In this document: positions 48,729 to 61,430 of the stretch, in pieces | How the letters are laid out: every line of letters starts with the position of its first letter | Position numbering within the stretch: position 1 is the stretch's first letter | Assembly: GCA_964035545.1 (NCBI GenBank) | Contig: OZ037772.1 | Location: 9,769,150-9,833,149, forward strand | Length of the DNA stretch: 64,000 nucleotides | DNA from: Bugula neritina | Lineage: Eukaryota > Bryozoa > Gymnolaemata > Cheilostomatida > Bugulidae | Direction of reading: 5' to 3' | Notes under the pieces: model-generated | What the model was told of the DNA's origin: nothing | Databases searched by the model: none | The model's input: the letters and a program-made list of their open reading frames with translations, nothing else | Program-made: the position numbers and the translations under genes

Positions 48729-50113
48729 ATTGTTTCTTATAATTTAAATAATGCGTTTAGTGTTCCTGAGAGTATTCGAGTATAAGCGATGCCTCAACGA
48801 ATGATAGTTTCATCTAATTGTTGTGGCTTCACAGTTTTTGCTTGCAAAATTTCAGCATAGCTAAAATTCTTCATTCCATTAAAATATGTACATGGGCACA
48901 CAATTCCTCACTTTAAATTACTTAATTTTCCTTTTTCCTGCAACTTTCTTACTATAAATTTTAATTAGTATAACATAGTATTTTTTATGTAAAAGTAACT
49001 GTAACTTACAAAACTTTGATAGCAAATTTTACTGCTATTGAATTCCAGCCTTTTAAAAGAAAAATATTATATTTTTATATGAGATTAAAGCATAACATGA
49101 CTATAAAAGAAATGTAGTTTGAACATAGATTATGTTGTAGTGTTATACATGACTGTATGGGTTGCCTTATTTCATCATCTCCATATAAAACACATATCAA
49201 GTATAACAAGTGGTGAAAATTTAATCTAGTAGGCAAGAATACTTTTAGAGTAATAAATTACTGTTTTTTATTTAATGAAAGTATCTTCAGTATTTTTTGC
49301 TAATTTGCTACTGAAAAATTTTTCTCTATACAAGACAGAAATATAGTGTCTGCACTGAGACGGTATAGTACTGATGCCTATTTATTTAAACACGGACTCT
49401 TCTTAATTCGACTCTAATTATTGTTATTTTAGTTAAAAGTGTAAATTTTTCTTATCTAAAGCTGTAGCCTGCAAGTATAAATATAGTAAGTTTGAGTTAC
49501 ACTTATTTTACAGTTAGTGGTAAAAAAGCAAAATAAGAAACTGAAAATAGATTATTACTTACAACTATTTTGTCAATAAAGTGAAAGCTATGTACATTTT
49601 GGTGTAAACAAAAAGTATGGTTGAAGTGAAGAAAGCTAATTTTCTTTCTGTTTTTTTTATTAGCTGCATGCACACCGATTCATATCACAATATTGATAGC
49701 TAGCATTCAACAAGCTACTGCCTACTAGTTTATACCAACAAGCTACCTAGCTCCTGCATGCTACTGAGAGTTAAAAAATAATTTTTGTTTGCAGGAATAT
49801 TAGGAAACATAAGAGAACAGCTTCAAAAATAATAAATGAAATAATACATCCAAACAAAAAGGACCTACAATATTATAATCAGATAGTTGCTGTTTCGTTT
49901 CAAAATCTACGCTTGCATATTACATGGGCACTAATTCAATAAAATGAAATAAAAAAGAACACAGTAACTGGGTGAGTTAGCTCTATAATATTTTTATAAT
50001 TATAATATGTTTTTAGACTGCAGCAGTCTTCCTTGTTATTTTCTGAATTTTAAAATTAACAATGACATGTTAACTTTGTCAGCAACTAAAAAATGTGTTT
50101 ATAGTCAGGGTTG
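48729..50113. other. F1 5' flank
   Basis: Expected promoter region of F1. It aligns only loosely with the F2 flank, much less well than the gene body does. No exon or promoter motif was fixed. Confidence 0.4.
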
Positions 50114-50587
50114 TGCCCACACTGCAAACTCATGTACAGACATGTGTCAAAGGTTATGAACAGAAAAAAATTATTTGTGTAACAGTTCTAGGTATGTTTC
50201 TGAAGCAGCTGCATTTACTTTTTTTGTAAGAGTTATAGAGGTTTCTGCCATTAATAAAATTACATAACCTGTTCTCCTGTTTAACAATTTTTTAAACAGA
50301 AATTTATTAAAGATAAAACTGCAACAGTTTTTTTAACTCACAACATAAAAGTAAATGAATATAAGTATAATAGTTGAAATAACAATACTGGTAATAATAA
50401 TATCTTTTATATGGCTGATAAATCAGTTTCACAAGTTGCATAGTCTTGCAACTACTATAAGTCAAAAGTGTGAGTTTCGCTTTGAGAAACTAGCAGTGCT
50501 GCTTTTGGGTTATTTTTCAGATGAGCTGTCACGTTGATTTGTCTGTGTTATGCTTTGTAACCTGGATTACATTTAGAAAGAATGTTC

Positions 50588-50947
50588 AGTTGTACTCAGT
50601 GTAGTTTGAAGTAGTGTCAGTTATACTCGGTGTAGTTTGAAGTAGTGTAAGTTATACTCGGTGCAGTTTGAAGTAGTGTCAGTTATACTCGGTGTAGGTT
50701 GAAGTAGTGTCAGTTATACTCATTGTAGTTTGAAGTAGTGTCAGTATAATCGGTGCAGCTTGAAGTAGTGTCAGTTATACTCGGTGTAGTTTGAAGTAGT
50801 ATCAGTTATACTCGGTGTAGTTTAAAGTAGTGTCAGTTATACTCGGTGTAGTTTGAAGTAGTGTCAGTTATAATCGGTGCAGTTTAAAGTAGTGTCAGTT
50901 ATACTCGGTGTAGTTTAAAGTAGTGTCACTTATACTCGGTGTAGTTC
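50588..50947. repeat. 31-bp minisatellite, unit 2 (about 11-12 copies)
   Basis: Same 31-bp unit as at 40048, at the same place in the segmental unit, with fewer copies. Confidence 0.9.
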
Positions 50948-50949
50948 AA

Positions 50950-53420
50950 TAAGCAAAGTTGTGGGAGCTGCCTAGTTAACCCTAAGCTTGCCATGTGTGA
51001 GAGCTGCCAGATGTTTGATCCTTGCAGCAAGAAAACGTGGTGTCAACAGGTAGCTTGTTAGTAAAATTAGGAAACTAGCGCTAAGTTGCAATCGAGGTTG
51101 AATCTAACATATTGAGTGATCCCACTGGTTTTAAAGATAGTGGGCTGAAATAATCGGAATTCAAATATTTTAGAATTGCTGCGAGTATCTCCGATAACAT
51201 TATCATAGTCGTTGATTAGCAGTTGAAATGTTCTGTAGCATTCTATATCAGCCTTGTTGAATTGAAAAGTAGACAAGTTTTTTCTCTGAAAATGCTTAAT
51301 TAGCAAAACTCAGGTAAAACCTGAGTTTATTAGATGTGAGGCTTGCCAAACAGTTGATGCAGTTTTGCGTGAAGAAATCTTTGTGGCAACACCAAGCTTG
51401 CCGGCATAAGGAAACTGGCACCAGGTCTTCAACCCAATACACGGACACAACTTGTCCCGTTGATGGTAGACTGTAAAGTTGAAAGTAAAGTAGTGAGGGT
51501 GGGAAGGTTTCCCAACTCAATCCAGAAAAAATCAATTGAAATTTGCCGTGGTTCTACTGGATTTTAATGTTTTATATATAACTGAGGGTTAATATACAGA
51601 AGGGCTGATCAGAACAGTTGGTATTGACCTAACTTACACAATACTACTGGTTGAAATAGTGTCAAACGTTGTGTCACCAGTTTTCATTGTATTCATCAAT
51701 TGGAAATGTCCAAGTTTTTTGTTGTCAGGCTAAATAATATTGACAGGATACTACTTCTGCAGCTGTATCTAACATAACGAGTAGCAAGACTGGTGTTTGA
51801 GATGGTGAACTGAAGAGTACTGAGTGCAAATATATCCCAAGTGATGAAAGCATCTTCAAACATATTGTCACGGTATAGTTAGCGTAGACTGTCCAGGAGC
51901 ATTCCATACATCTGGCTGAATTCTCTAAAGTAAACCAGTTTCCTCTTTAGAAGCACAGAATCAGCAAAACTTAGAAAGGTATTTCCCATTTGACCTCTTG
52001 CAGAAGAGAGCTCTGTGCTTGCTGGGGTTGAAAATGGAAACTCTAGGATTGACTGCAAATATTTTATAACAGCTTAACATTAATGCATTTTATTATTCTA
52101 CAGAACAATATCATACATATTTTATCTAGAATATTACTAGTTTGAAGAAAAAAAATTCTATGTTTTAAATGATATAAAGTGAGGTATTTTTAGTCCTTTT
52201 CAAACTTGATTGTTACTAACATTCATTTGAATCAGTTGGCTCAAAATCAATGTTGGAAAACATATTAAAATATAAATAATAAATACTTGGCCTTCAACCT
52301 GACAGAAGCTAAACACATTCTTCTTTGCTTCATATGATGTATCAGTTACCCAGGAGAATGGCGATTTCAGAGTATTTCTGTATTGTTGATGTTACTTGCA
52401 GGAATGATCAGTACCATGTGTAGACTCAGTTCTATGTGAGGTAAATCAGATTTGGAGCACACACATATGTCTTGTGCCACACTGAAGCATAATTGTTCTG
52501 TTGATTAGAGCTACTGACTACGACAGTGTTTTAGGATTGGCTGATAAATCAGCATTTATATGAACTCTCATAGTAATGATCTTACTATATAGATGAGAGC
52601 CTTGCTAGAAGATTAATCTTGCTTTAGGATCGGCATTCTTCCTGCCAACAGACAGCTTGTAAGTAAAGGTAAGCTTTTCACCAAGGTGCCTAAGATCTAA
52701 CTAGGAAGCCACTTGGTTGTTGGTACACAGCCTGTGAGAATTTGAAAAAATTACGTACATAACACCGTAAAGTGGATGCAGAGCAGCCAACAGTTTGGCT
52801 AGAACAATTGCAAAAACTTTGCCAGTCTTGGAGGTTTTGGTAAAGCTCTTTGAGAAGCTGATTTTTAGAAAGCCAGGAGAGATTGAGGTGCCATGCTTGT
52901 AGAAAAACAATATAGGTATTTTCAATTGAGCAAACATGTTTACTACTTTGTGCATGGTGTTCCTTTTAGTTCTAAATTGTCTCAGTTCAGTTGAACCCGC
53001 AAAGTTTTGGGAAGCTGTCAAGTGAAGTCTTAACTTACTGGGGGTTGGAGACCAGATTTTGGCAGCACAGAGATACCTGAAGTTGTTGGAACACAGCCTG
53101 TAGGTATTGGAGAACAACAAATAAGAGACTACTTTGAGATGAATTCAGAGTACACCAAAGATTTGAGGTGGCTGCATAGAAACTGACAGTTTAGCTAGAG
53201 TGACTGCAAAACTACGATTGCTGGTCATGCAGGGTTTGGTAAAACCTTTTGAGAAGCTGGGACAGATGTGAATTGTCCACCCTGAGAGCAGGTACTTGTA
53301 GAAGAAATATATGAGTTTTTCTGATATATCGGTCATATAGACCCTTTTGTGTCCCTTTTGATTCGGAGTTGTCTTAGCAAAATACATGTGATTTAAAGAA
53401 GCAGTTATTATCACTTCAAT
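50950..53420 (-). pseudogene. Decayed internal repeats 3' of F2
   Basis: Counterpart of 40460-43130. Here one frame stays open for 139 codons at 52701-53120, because of two extra bases (gaggtgccatgctt against gaggtgcttctt in unit 1). The upstream repeat still ends in a stop after FGVL, so this is not an intact gene. Confidence 0.4.
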
Positions 53421-54276
53421 TATTTATGTGATACTGCACATCGTTAGTCACAGAGGTTAGTGAAGAGCTGTCCCGAGAGCAAAGGAAGTCATAGATCACG
53501 GAGTTACAGAGAAACTACCTTGACTGACATCAGCAATGATGCTGTGAAGCTGACGCAATGCACAGAATAGTATATTAGTTCCATGCTACAACTTGTTGGT
53601 AAACGAAGCAGACTGCATGGTGAGAGAGATGAGAACTACTGATGTGAATGTAGTTGTGTCAAGAAAGAGAGTGCTTAAGAGATGCTGGTAAACTGCCAGT
53701 CAAGTGTGAGCTGTGACAGTATATTCGAGCTTAAAACGCCAAGAACAAAGCTGGCTGCATGACCAGGGAGAAATGAAAACTACTGATGTGACTGCATCCG
53801 TAGCACTGGCTAGGCGTTAATTGGGGAGATGCCTTTTGAGGTATTTGGCTTCTCGAGATGTGTGGCCATGTAAAACTACAAAAAGTCAAAAACAACAATT
53901 TGCTGCACATATATATTCACCAAACAGAGCATAGCACTTTATAGAACATGATGCCAGGCAGTTAATAGAAGTGTCAGCTTTACTTATTATATAAATGTCA
54001 GTTGCTAGCAGAAAGAATAATAGCAATGATAAATGAAAATGATGTTTGTCTCATTGAGCCTAGTGATTGTAAGCAACTCTTTTGTTGCCCAATTACCATC
54101 ATACTTTTACTATCAATCCATTTTAAAGGCATGCGACTTAAATTTGTTTTTCTCTTAACCATTTACAACTTCTCACTACTCAATTTGTTGTGGGTGCAAG
54201 AATCTATTTATCTTCGATTTACATGGAAGTGAAAGCCTGCAAAATTAACTTACCTCTGTCATAGCACCGTATGGTG

Positions 54277-57200
54277 TTACTGGCACCTTTTATACAGTGC
54301 GTAGGCTGCAAACGCAACCACACCCACCGCAGTCGCTGCCACCACAGCGCTGCCTATGTTGCCCTATAACAGATAGCAATCAGCATCAATAGAATATATT
54401 ACAGTATACGACTTTGCTCTTCTTAAGAAGCTTTCAGAAAAATCTAAAAATTGGGAAAAGAAAATAATTCAATTTAATAGGAGCATGGTTTCGTGGTAAA
54501 CTAGAGTAACTTGACAACAAGAAAGCCTTAAATATTTTAGAACTACAGTCTTACATTGTGCTGCTCAGGCTGCTGATCTTCACTCGCTGCCTCTCGAGCC
54601 AAGACATGGGTTACCAAATCAGGCTGTGAGGCGCTTCCTCCACCAAGTAGTGGCTCTTCTGGAAGCGCCGAGAGGACTGCCTCACTACGGCCCGCTCTGC
54701 CAGAGACTTCACTCAGATCTCCACCATCCTGAGCTATAATGAATTGAATGTAATTTATGTTAATTATCAAAATGTTCTGCTAACTCTTATAAGTTCTCAT
54801 TTCATGCATTTGCAGCTGTTTAACATATACACTAGCTGTTCTAAAAATAGTTTATCTTCCTGATGGATCGACTTCATTGTTTGAGTTGAATAATTCATAA
54901 ACTTAACATGTAGCAACTGATCTACTTATAATCTATTATGGAATAAAAAGTTGTTTTGCGTTGTTCTAACTTTTGTCAGTTTGGCATTGTGATGCATTAC
55001 TTTCAACACAAACTATGAAGAATATGATATATACCTTGCTGAGGGGCTTGTAGTGCCCTCGCCCCTAGCTCCCCACGGCTGCGAGAAATCGCGAGCTGTT
55101 GCTCGCGTAGAGCCCTTGCGGCTAGGCCATTGCCTAAAGTTTTAATAAAATGTGAGTGTTTTCCTAAATATGTCAGGAATGTACAAAATTATTTTTGGAC
55201 TTCTGCAGCTCTTAACTCTTTTACAAGTCCAAACTCAATAAGACAGAAAATTTACTTGAAACTTAAACAATATCATGCAAGAATGGTCAAGTATGTCTAT
55301 GTATAGTAAGTATCCATTAACAACTCTGTGCTTTCAGCATTTCAATCTGTCTATAAATGCAGTGAAACCTTCAACTCAAATATCTAGACACTATAACTAA
55401 TATAATCAACAAGCAAACGTAAACAAATACCAAAACTAGCTAATATAATGTGCCATAAAGCGTAATCAAATTTTTTGTAAAAGTTTAATATGTACTATTT
55501 TAAAGTTTCAAGTTGAAATTAGGTAACCTAGATGTCAGTTGTAAGTTATGGACAGTAAAGAATATGAAATATAGATAAACAATTTTGGCGTTTTACTGCA
55601 TCGATGATGAAAGCATTAGTTTGAAATTTGATTATGACAGATACTCTTGGAAAGTAAAAATAAGTGCGCTGACAAGTGTTCAGTTTCAGGTATATGTTTT
55701 AGCATATTTGAGTTCCATGAATAGAGTTATAATTGTTTATTTAAACTTTAAATGTTTTCAAGTAGTAAGACCTTTCTTTCAAGTCACTATTTACATCAAT
55801 TTCTAAAGATTTCTAAAACCTTTGTGGATAAATTTCTAAAACACTCACCAGATGCAGTCGTGGGGTCTGGCACAATCAACCCGTTGCCACCAGAAACCTC
55901 CACCCTGAAAACACGGTAGAGAGCTGAGGCGCAACCGGGCTCAAGAGTCACCGTGGATGGATACTAAAATTAACAGAAAGTCCTCTTTGAGCACAAACAA
56001 AACACATTTGTATGCAAGAACTTATTTACAGAGGTCAAAGTTATGCGCAACAAATCATTATTGATTTAAATAGTGTAACGAAAATTTGCCTTAGCCTGTT
56101 TGAATAGAAAAATAACTCAGGATATTCATGAAGGTTGATAAATATATTTTATTTACAGACTATAGTATTTGAATATCTGTAACACTTACGAAGTCCTCAA
56201 TCTGCTCGCAGACTTCGGCTACCTCCTCTTCACCGACTGAGAGCAACAGAGCTAAATATAATATAAAATCAGTTTGAAATTAAAACAATAAATTTTATAT
56301 GCACTAATAATTGTGATTAAAAACATAACTTATGTATTTGCATGTGCATGTCTAAGTTCATATCAGAGTTGGTTGAAACACTTTCATGGTTTTTAGGTTT
56401 AGGAGATTTCCCCTAGAGGTAATCTTACTTAGTGCTACAGATAACTAAACTAGAAAAAGGGCATTTTTTCTATTACCAAATGTATTTGGAATTCACTGTG
56501 AGTCTGCAACATCAAAAATTGAACATAAATAGTTGATTTTCTAGTCAGTGTTTGAACAGATTTGAATTTACTGCGAAAGAAAAGTCATGCTATACGGACA
56601 TACAAACATGATACATACAGCCTACCCTTCATGTTATTAGAGCCACGAGTTACTGCTAACAGCCAACACAAATTACATAATATAATCATACTGATTATGT
56701 AACATAAACCAACCTGGGGCAGGTGCTTCCTCATCAGATGAGGAACTCAGATCCATGAGATCCATGAACCTGTCCAGCTCTGTCTGGGGCTCACGAGGAC
56801 GCGCTGTAATTAAACATAATATATTATAGTTTCATAAATGTCATATAATGTCAATGTTACTGCAACATTTAGCTGCACAACCACAGAAAACTGTTTTTGC
56901 ATCATTGACTTTTAGTAGGATTATATTATATCAGCAATGATTTATAGTAATATTTGTCTAAGGCTTTGCTAAGGGCTCTTCCTGACTATTAATAATGTTA
57001 AAATGAATTCATTAACCAAACTATGTTTAATAAAAAAGACAATACAGCATTTAACAATTGAAGCTAAATAGTACAAACTAGAAACTTTCTAAAATCTCCA
57101 CTTAGGGAACTAATTCATGTAGCAGCTCTGTAATTGGTCAGTTTCTTTACCCAACTTGAGTTGCACAATAACTATAGAGTGAATAGTCTATCATATGTAC

Positions 57201-59330
57201 ACATACTTAAGTTAAATATTAAACAGTAAACTAATATAAACATATTGAATACAGAATATCAGCTTACCAGGTGATGGTACCTCCTCATCAGATGATGAGG
57301 AGCCTCCATAGACGTCCTCGAACCCGTCCAGCGGGTTACCAGTCTCAGAGGCTACAATATATATAAACGTGTTGTTTAATATAGAAAATATGGTGAATTT
57401 ATATTCACAACATCAAGCTACACTACTACGTTACCTTACATACTATTTCGCAATAGGTTTTTCCAGTGCCTGTTTAAATATGTGTATATTACTATAATAT
57501 TATAATAACACTTATATGAAGAAATTTGGTCATCTTTACCTACTAGCCAGAGTTTTGAACAAAATTTATATATCTGCAAAAGCCAATAACTTTGACTGAT
57601 AAAACCTAGTTCTGATTACAACATAAATTATTCATGTTTAATGATCTACATGAATTTATTAATATTTTTAAAAAAAATGTGTTTGACAATATTTTTGACT
57701 AGTGTTGGTGCAATAGGAATCAGCTTGGCTCGAAACCGCAATTATACACATCAAATTTTCAAAAGTATTGTCAATTAAAAAACTAGGAAGTTACCTGCAA
57801 TAGAATAATTTAATTATAAACTGAGTGTACTAGTAATAGTTCCATCATAACATTACCAACACACAAACAGCTCAATATGATGACTACACTATAAAAAGTT
57901 AACCTACCAGGTGCAGCTTCTGTCTCGGTCTCGTAGAGAGAGCAGACGAGACTAACCATCTCATCCAGTCCAGCAGGTTCTGCCTGGTCTACAATTAACA
58001 TACATTTACGTTACCAAACTTTAGAGATGTTTTTCTCTTGACAAATGAAAAGGAAAAAGTAGCTACAACTTGACACCAGAAAAGAAAGGAATCTCTAATG
58101 TTTGAATAGAATTCAAAGAAACTAAAAAAACAGCTCAGATGTTAAATTATAACAACACTGTCTCTGAAAGTTATATGAAGTTATTATCGAAAGATAATGT
58201 AAATTTTATCTTTGAGGTTGCTAACATAATTGCTATAACACATAGAAGATGCAAATGGATTCACTATACAATTTGCTTCCTAGTTAAGATTTACTCACCA
58301 ACAGCTGGTGCTGTTGCCAGAGGAGCAGCCTGTGGGGTGACTCTTGGAGAGGTCTCAGGTGTTTCAGGTGTTGAGGTCACCTGTGAGGTTGGGGGAGCAG
58401 CTTGCGTAGTGACCGTTGGTGGGGTGCACGGGGTGGCAGAGAATGTTTGGCTAGCCGGTGGAGCCGCTGGTGGAGCCGCTGGTGGAGCCGCTGGTGGAGC
58501 CGCTGGTGGAGCCGCTGGTGGAGCCGCTGGTGGAGCCGCTGGTGGAGCCGCTGGTGGAGCCGCTGGTGGAGCCGCTGGTGAGACCTGAGGTTGTGCTGCC
58601 TCAAACATGGCCGGGTCTGTAGTCTGAGACGGGGAAGCTGTCAAGGCCCGGCAGACCGTACTCCCACAACTATCTCCATGGGGACACTGCATCTCCCAAA
58701 TAGAAGCTGGAAATAAATTTGACCAAAGATTATATAAGCAAATTATAATAGCAATTATTATTTTCTATGTTAAATCGCAATAAGAGGAAGTTCATTCTAA
58801 ACCAAAACTTCATGATATTCGCGCTTAGATTTCTTTAGTTACAGTTTTATGTGAAACTAATGGCTAGTGAAGTTATAAATATCTGCTTCAACAACACAAA
58901 AATCTGGAAATGGTAAATCGCAACATAAACAAATTGTTGAAGAGATAAAACACACTTTTATTCTGTACTTTCTGTCAAACAATTTAGCAAACTTAGATGA
59001 GATGAGAACCCTAAACTATATACTATGACATTTATCCTTTTGTACATCATAGCTTTTACAGTATTTACTAGTATCGTTATTACTAAAGTTTCAAACTATT
59101 TTCCTGTTTATGGTTGAAATTTTAGCTCTATATTGTTTCTTTTCCATAAAACAAAATTATGAACCCAAAAACTAGTTTAGGATTTCAACTACATCTAAAC
59201 TCACAAGATATATCTAAAGTTTGACCTATCATACTGGTATAGGTAAAAAACTAGAATGGAGGACATTGTTATAATTACCAAGTTTTTCACAGCTTGTGGA
59301 ATTAGTGTGTGTCCCTTGTTTATTACCCAT
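54277..59330 (-). CDS. F2: tail-anchored Pro/Ala-rich protein, 10 exons, about 418 aa
   Basis: Paralog of F1 with identical structure. Exons are 59330-59279, 58706-58299, 57988-57908, 57351-57268, 56803-56714, 56251-56190, 55963-55849, 55133-55035, 54733-54555 and 54363-54277 (419 codons). Exons 3-8 are the same length as in F1 and nearly identical. Exon 1 differs (MGNKQGTHTNSTSCEKL), yet keeps MGN and CEKL, and Gly6 still fits a myristoylation signal. Exon 2 has ten PPAA units. Exon 9 is 39 bp longer than in F1 and shares little beyond its 3' end. The last exon encodes the membrane helix (IGSAVVAATAVGVVAFAAYA) and YKRCQ. Mixed near-identity and strong divergence inside one gene suggests local gene conversion or selection for change in two segments. 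Function unknown. Confidence 0.8.
58457..58576 (-). repeat. 12-bp coding VNTR in F2 exon 2 (10 units)
   Basis: Ten ggtggagccgct units, almost without substitutions, so the array is young or homogenised. Confidence 0.9.
58857..59102. other. Block present only in unit 2
   Basis: Between gttttatgtgaaac and ctgtttatg(g/a)ttgaaat, unit 2 has about 245 bases absent from unit 1. No mobile-element ends were recognised. It lies in the intron between F2 exons 1 and 2. Confidence 0.5.
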
Positions 59331-60740
59331 ATTTTAAATAGATATAGTTCTGATTTAAAGTCTAAGTGGAAATTTCAGTTTTAGTGTTCAGAAATTCATC
59401 AACAAATGATAATGTCATCTGATTGTTATGGTTTCACAGTCTTTGCTTGCAAAATTTCAGCATAGCTCAAATTTTTCATTTCACTGTACTTTATTATATA
59501 TACCTGGGCACGCAACTCCTCACTTTCAATAACTTTATTTTCAGTTTTCTCACATATTGCAAGCCTTTTACTAAGAAATTTTAATATTCAGCTTTTAATT
59601 GGAATATAGTCTTTTCTATACGTGAAAATAACTGAAACTTGCAACATTTTATAGCAAAATTCGCTGCTATTAAGTTGCCCCTTGAATAAAAAAATATTTT
59701 TGTATGAAAATAAAGCATAGCTATGACTTTTATAAAATTGTATTTTGAATACAGATTATTTCGTAGTGTTATACATGACTGTATGTTTTCCCTAGTTCAT
59801 CATCTCCATATCAAAAGATATCAAGTATAACAAGAAGTAAAAAATAAATTTAGTAAAAGAGAACTTTCTTAGAGTAATAAATTGATGTTTTGTGCTTAAT
59901 GTAAATATTTTTAGTATTTTCTGCTAAATTGGTATTGAAAACTATCTTCTCTATACAAAGTAGAATTGTAGTATCAGCAGTGAAACTGTATATAGTACTG
60001 ATGCCTATTTATTTAAACTATATCTTCATATTTATCTATAAAAGCTGTAGCCTGCAAGTTTGAATATTATTAGGTTTAATTTAAACTTTTTTTACAATTA
60101 GTGCTGAAATAAGTTTTACAAGACTATAAACTAAAAATAGATTACTTACAATTATTTTGTCAATGAAGTGAAAGTTATGGGCATCTTGATGTAAAAGAAA
60201 ACCATGGTTGAAGTGAAGAAAGTCAATTTTTTCTTCTATAATTTCTTTAACTGCACTGATTCATATCACAATACTGATAGCTAGCTTCCAGCAAGCTACT
60301 GCCTACAAGTTTATACCAAAAAGCTAGCTCCTGCTACAAATTTGTACCAAAAAGTTACCTCCTGCATGCTACTGAGGGTTAAAAGATAATTTTTATTTGC
60401 AGGAATATTGGGAAACATAAGAGAACGGCTCAAAAATAATAAATAATATAATATATCTGGACAGAGATGATCTGTGAGATTCTAATCAAATGTTTACTGT
60501 TTTCTTTTAAAGATCTATGCTTGCACAATACATGGGCACTAAGTTTTCTATTTAACAAACAAAAACTTTTGCATTTTTCCACCATGTCTAATATTCATTA
60601 GTTATATTTTTGATATTTTAATTTGCAAGAAACTTGTGTTACAGTTCGATAGGTATGTTTCTTAAGCAGCTGCATATTTACTTTTAGTAAACTTTATAAA
60701 CTTTTTTGCCAGTGCCAAAATGTGTTTATAGTCAAGGTTG
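59331..60740. other. F2 5' flank
   Basis: Expected F2 promoter. Patches match the F1 flank (for example gaagtgaagaaag and atcacaatactgatagctagc), with many indels. No exon was identified. Confidence 0.4.
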
Positions 60741-61206
60741 CGCTCACACTGCAAACTCATGTAGAGACATAATGTGTTGAAAGATATAAACGGGAAAAAC
60801 TTATTTGTGTTATAGTTCTATGTTTCTTAAGCAGTTTAATTACATATTTACTTTTTTTTAAGAGTTATAAACGTTTCTGCCAGTGCTAAAATTACATAAC
60901 TTGTTCTTCTGTTTAACAATTTTTAAACAGAATTTTATTGAAGATAAAATTGCAACAGTTTTCAACTCACAACATGAAAGTAGATGAAGATAAGTATAAT
61001 AGCTGAAATAACAATACTCGTAGTAATAAAATCTTTTATATGAATGATGAAGCAGCTTAACAATTTGCAAATTCTAGCAATCAGTTTAAGTCAAATATGT
61101 GGGTTTCTCTTAGGGAAGCCAGCAAAACTGCTTTTAAGGTTTTGTCCAGCTGAGCGGCTATGTTGATTTGCCTGTGCTCCACGTTATAACCTGGAACTTG
61201 TAGAAC

Positions 61207-61430
61207 TTTTGAAGTAGTGTCAGTTATACTCAGTGTAGCTTGAAGTAGTGTCAGTTATACTCGGTGTAGTTTAAAGTAGTGTCAGTTATACTCCGTGTAG
61301 TTTGAAGTAGTGTAAATTATAATCAGTGTAATTTGAAGTAGTGTGAGTTATACTCAACGTAGTTAAAAGTAGTGTTAGTTATACGCAGTGTAGTTTAAAG
61401 TAGTGTCAGTTATACTCAGTGTAGCTCGAT
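61207..61430. repeat. 31-bp minisatellite, unit 3 (about 7 copies)
   Basis: Same 31-bp unit as at 40048 and 50588, with the fewest copies. Confidence 0.9.

Larger units (their letters stand above)
39576..50113. repeat. 10.5-kb segmental tandem unit 1 (gene F1)
   Basis: The unit begins near catgtacagacatgtgt (39587), which recurs at 50131 and in worn form at 60758, offsets of about 10.54 and 10.63 kb. It contains a 31-bp minisatellite, the decayed repeat region, and the ten-exon F1 gene on the minus strand. Compared with units 2 and 3 it has an extra 0.2 kb at 42081-42286. Confidence 0.85.
50114..60740. repeat. 10.6-kb segmental tandem unit 2 (gene F2)
   Basis: Second full unit, with the same order of minisatellite, decayed repeats and F gene. 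Most introns and exons match unit 1 closely. Differences are the lost 0.2-kb block, a 0.25-kb extra block at about 58857-59102, and divergent exons 1 and 9. Confidence 0.85.
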
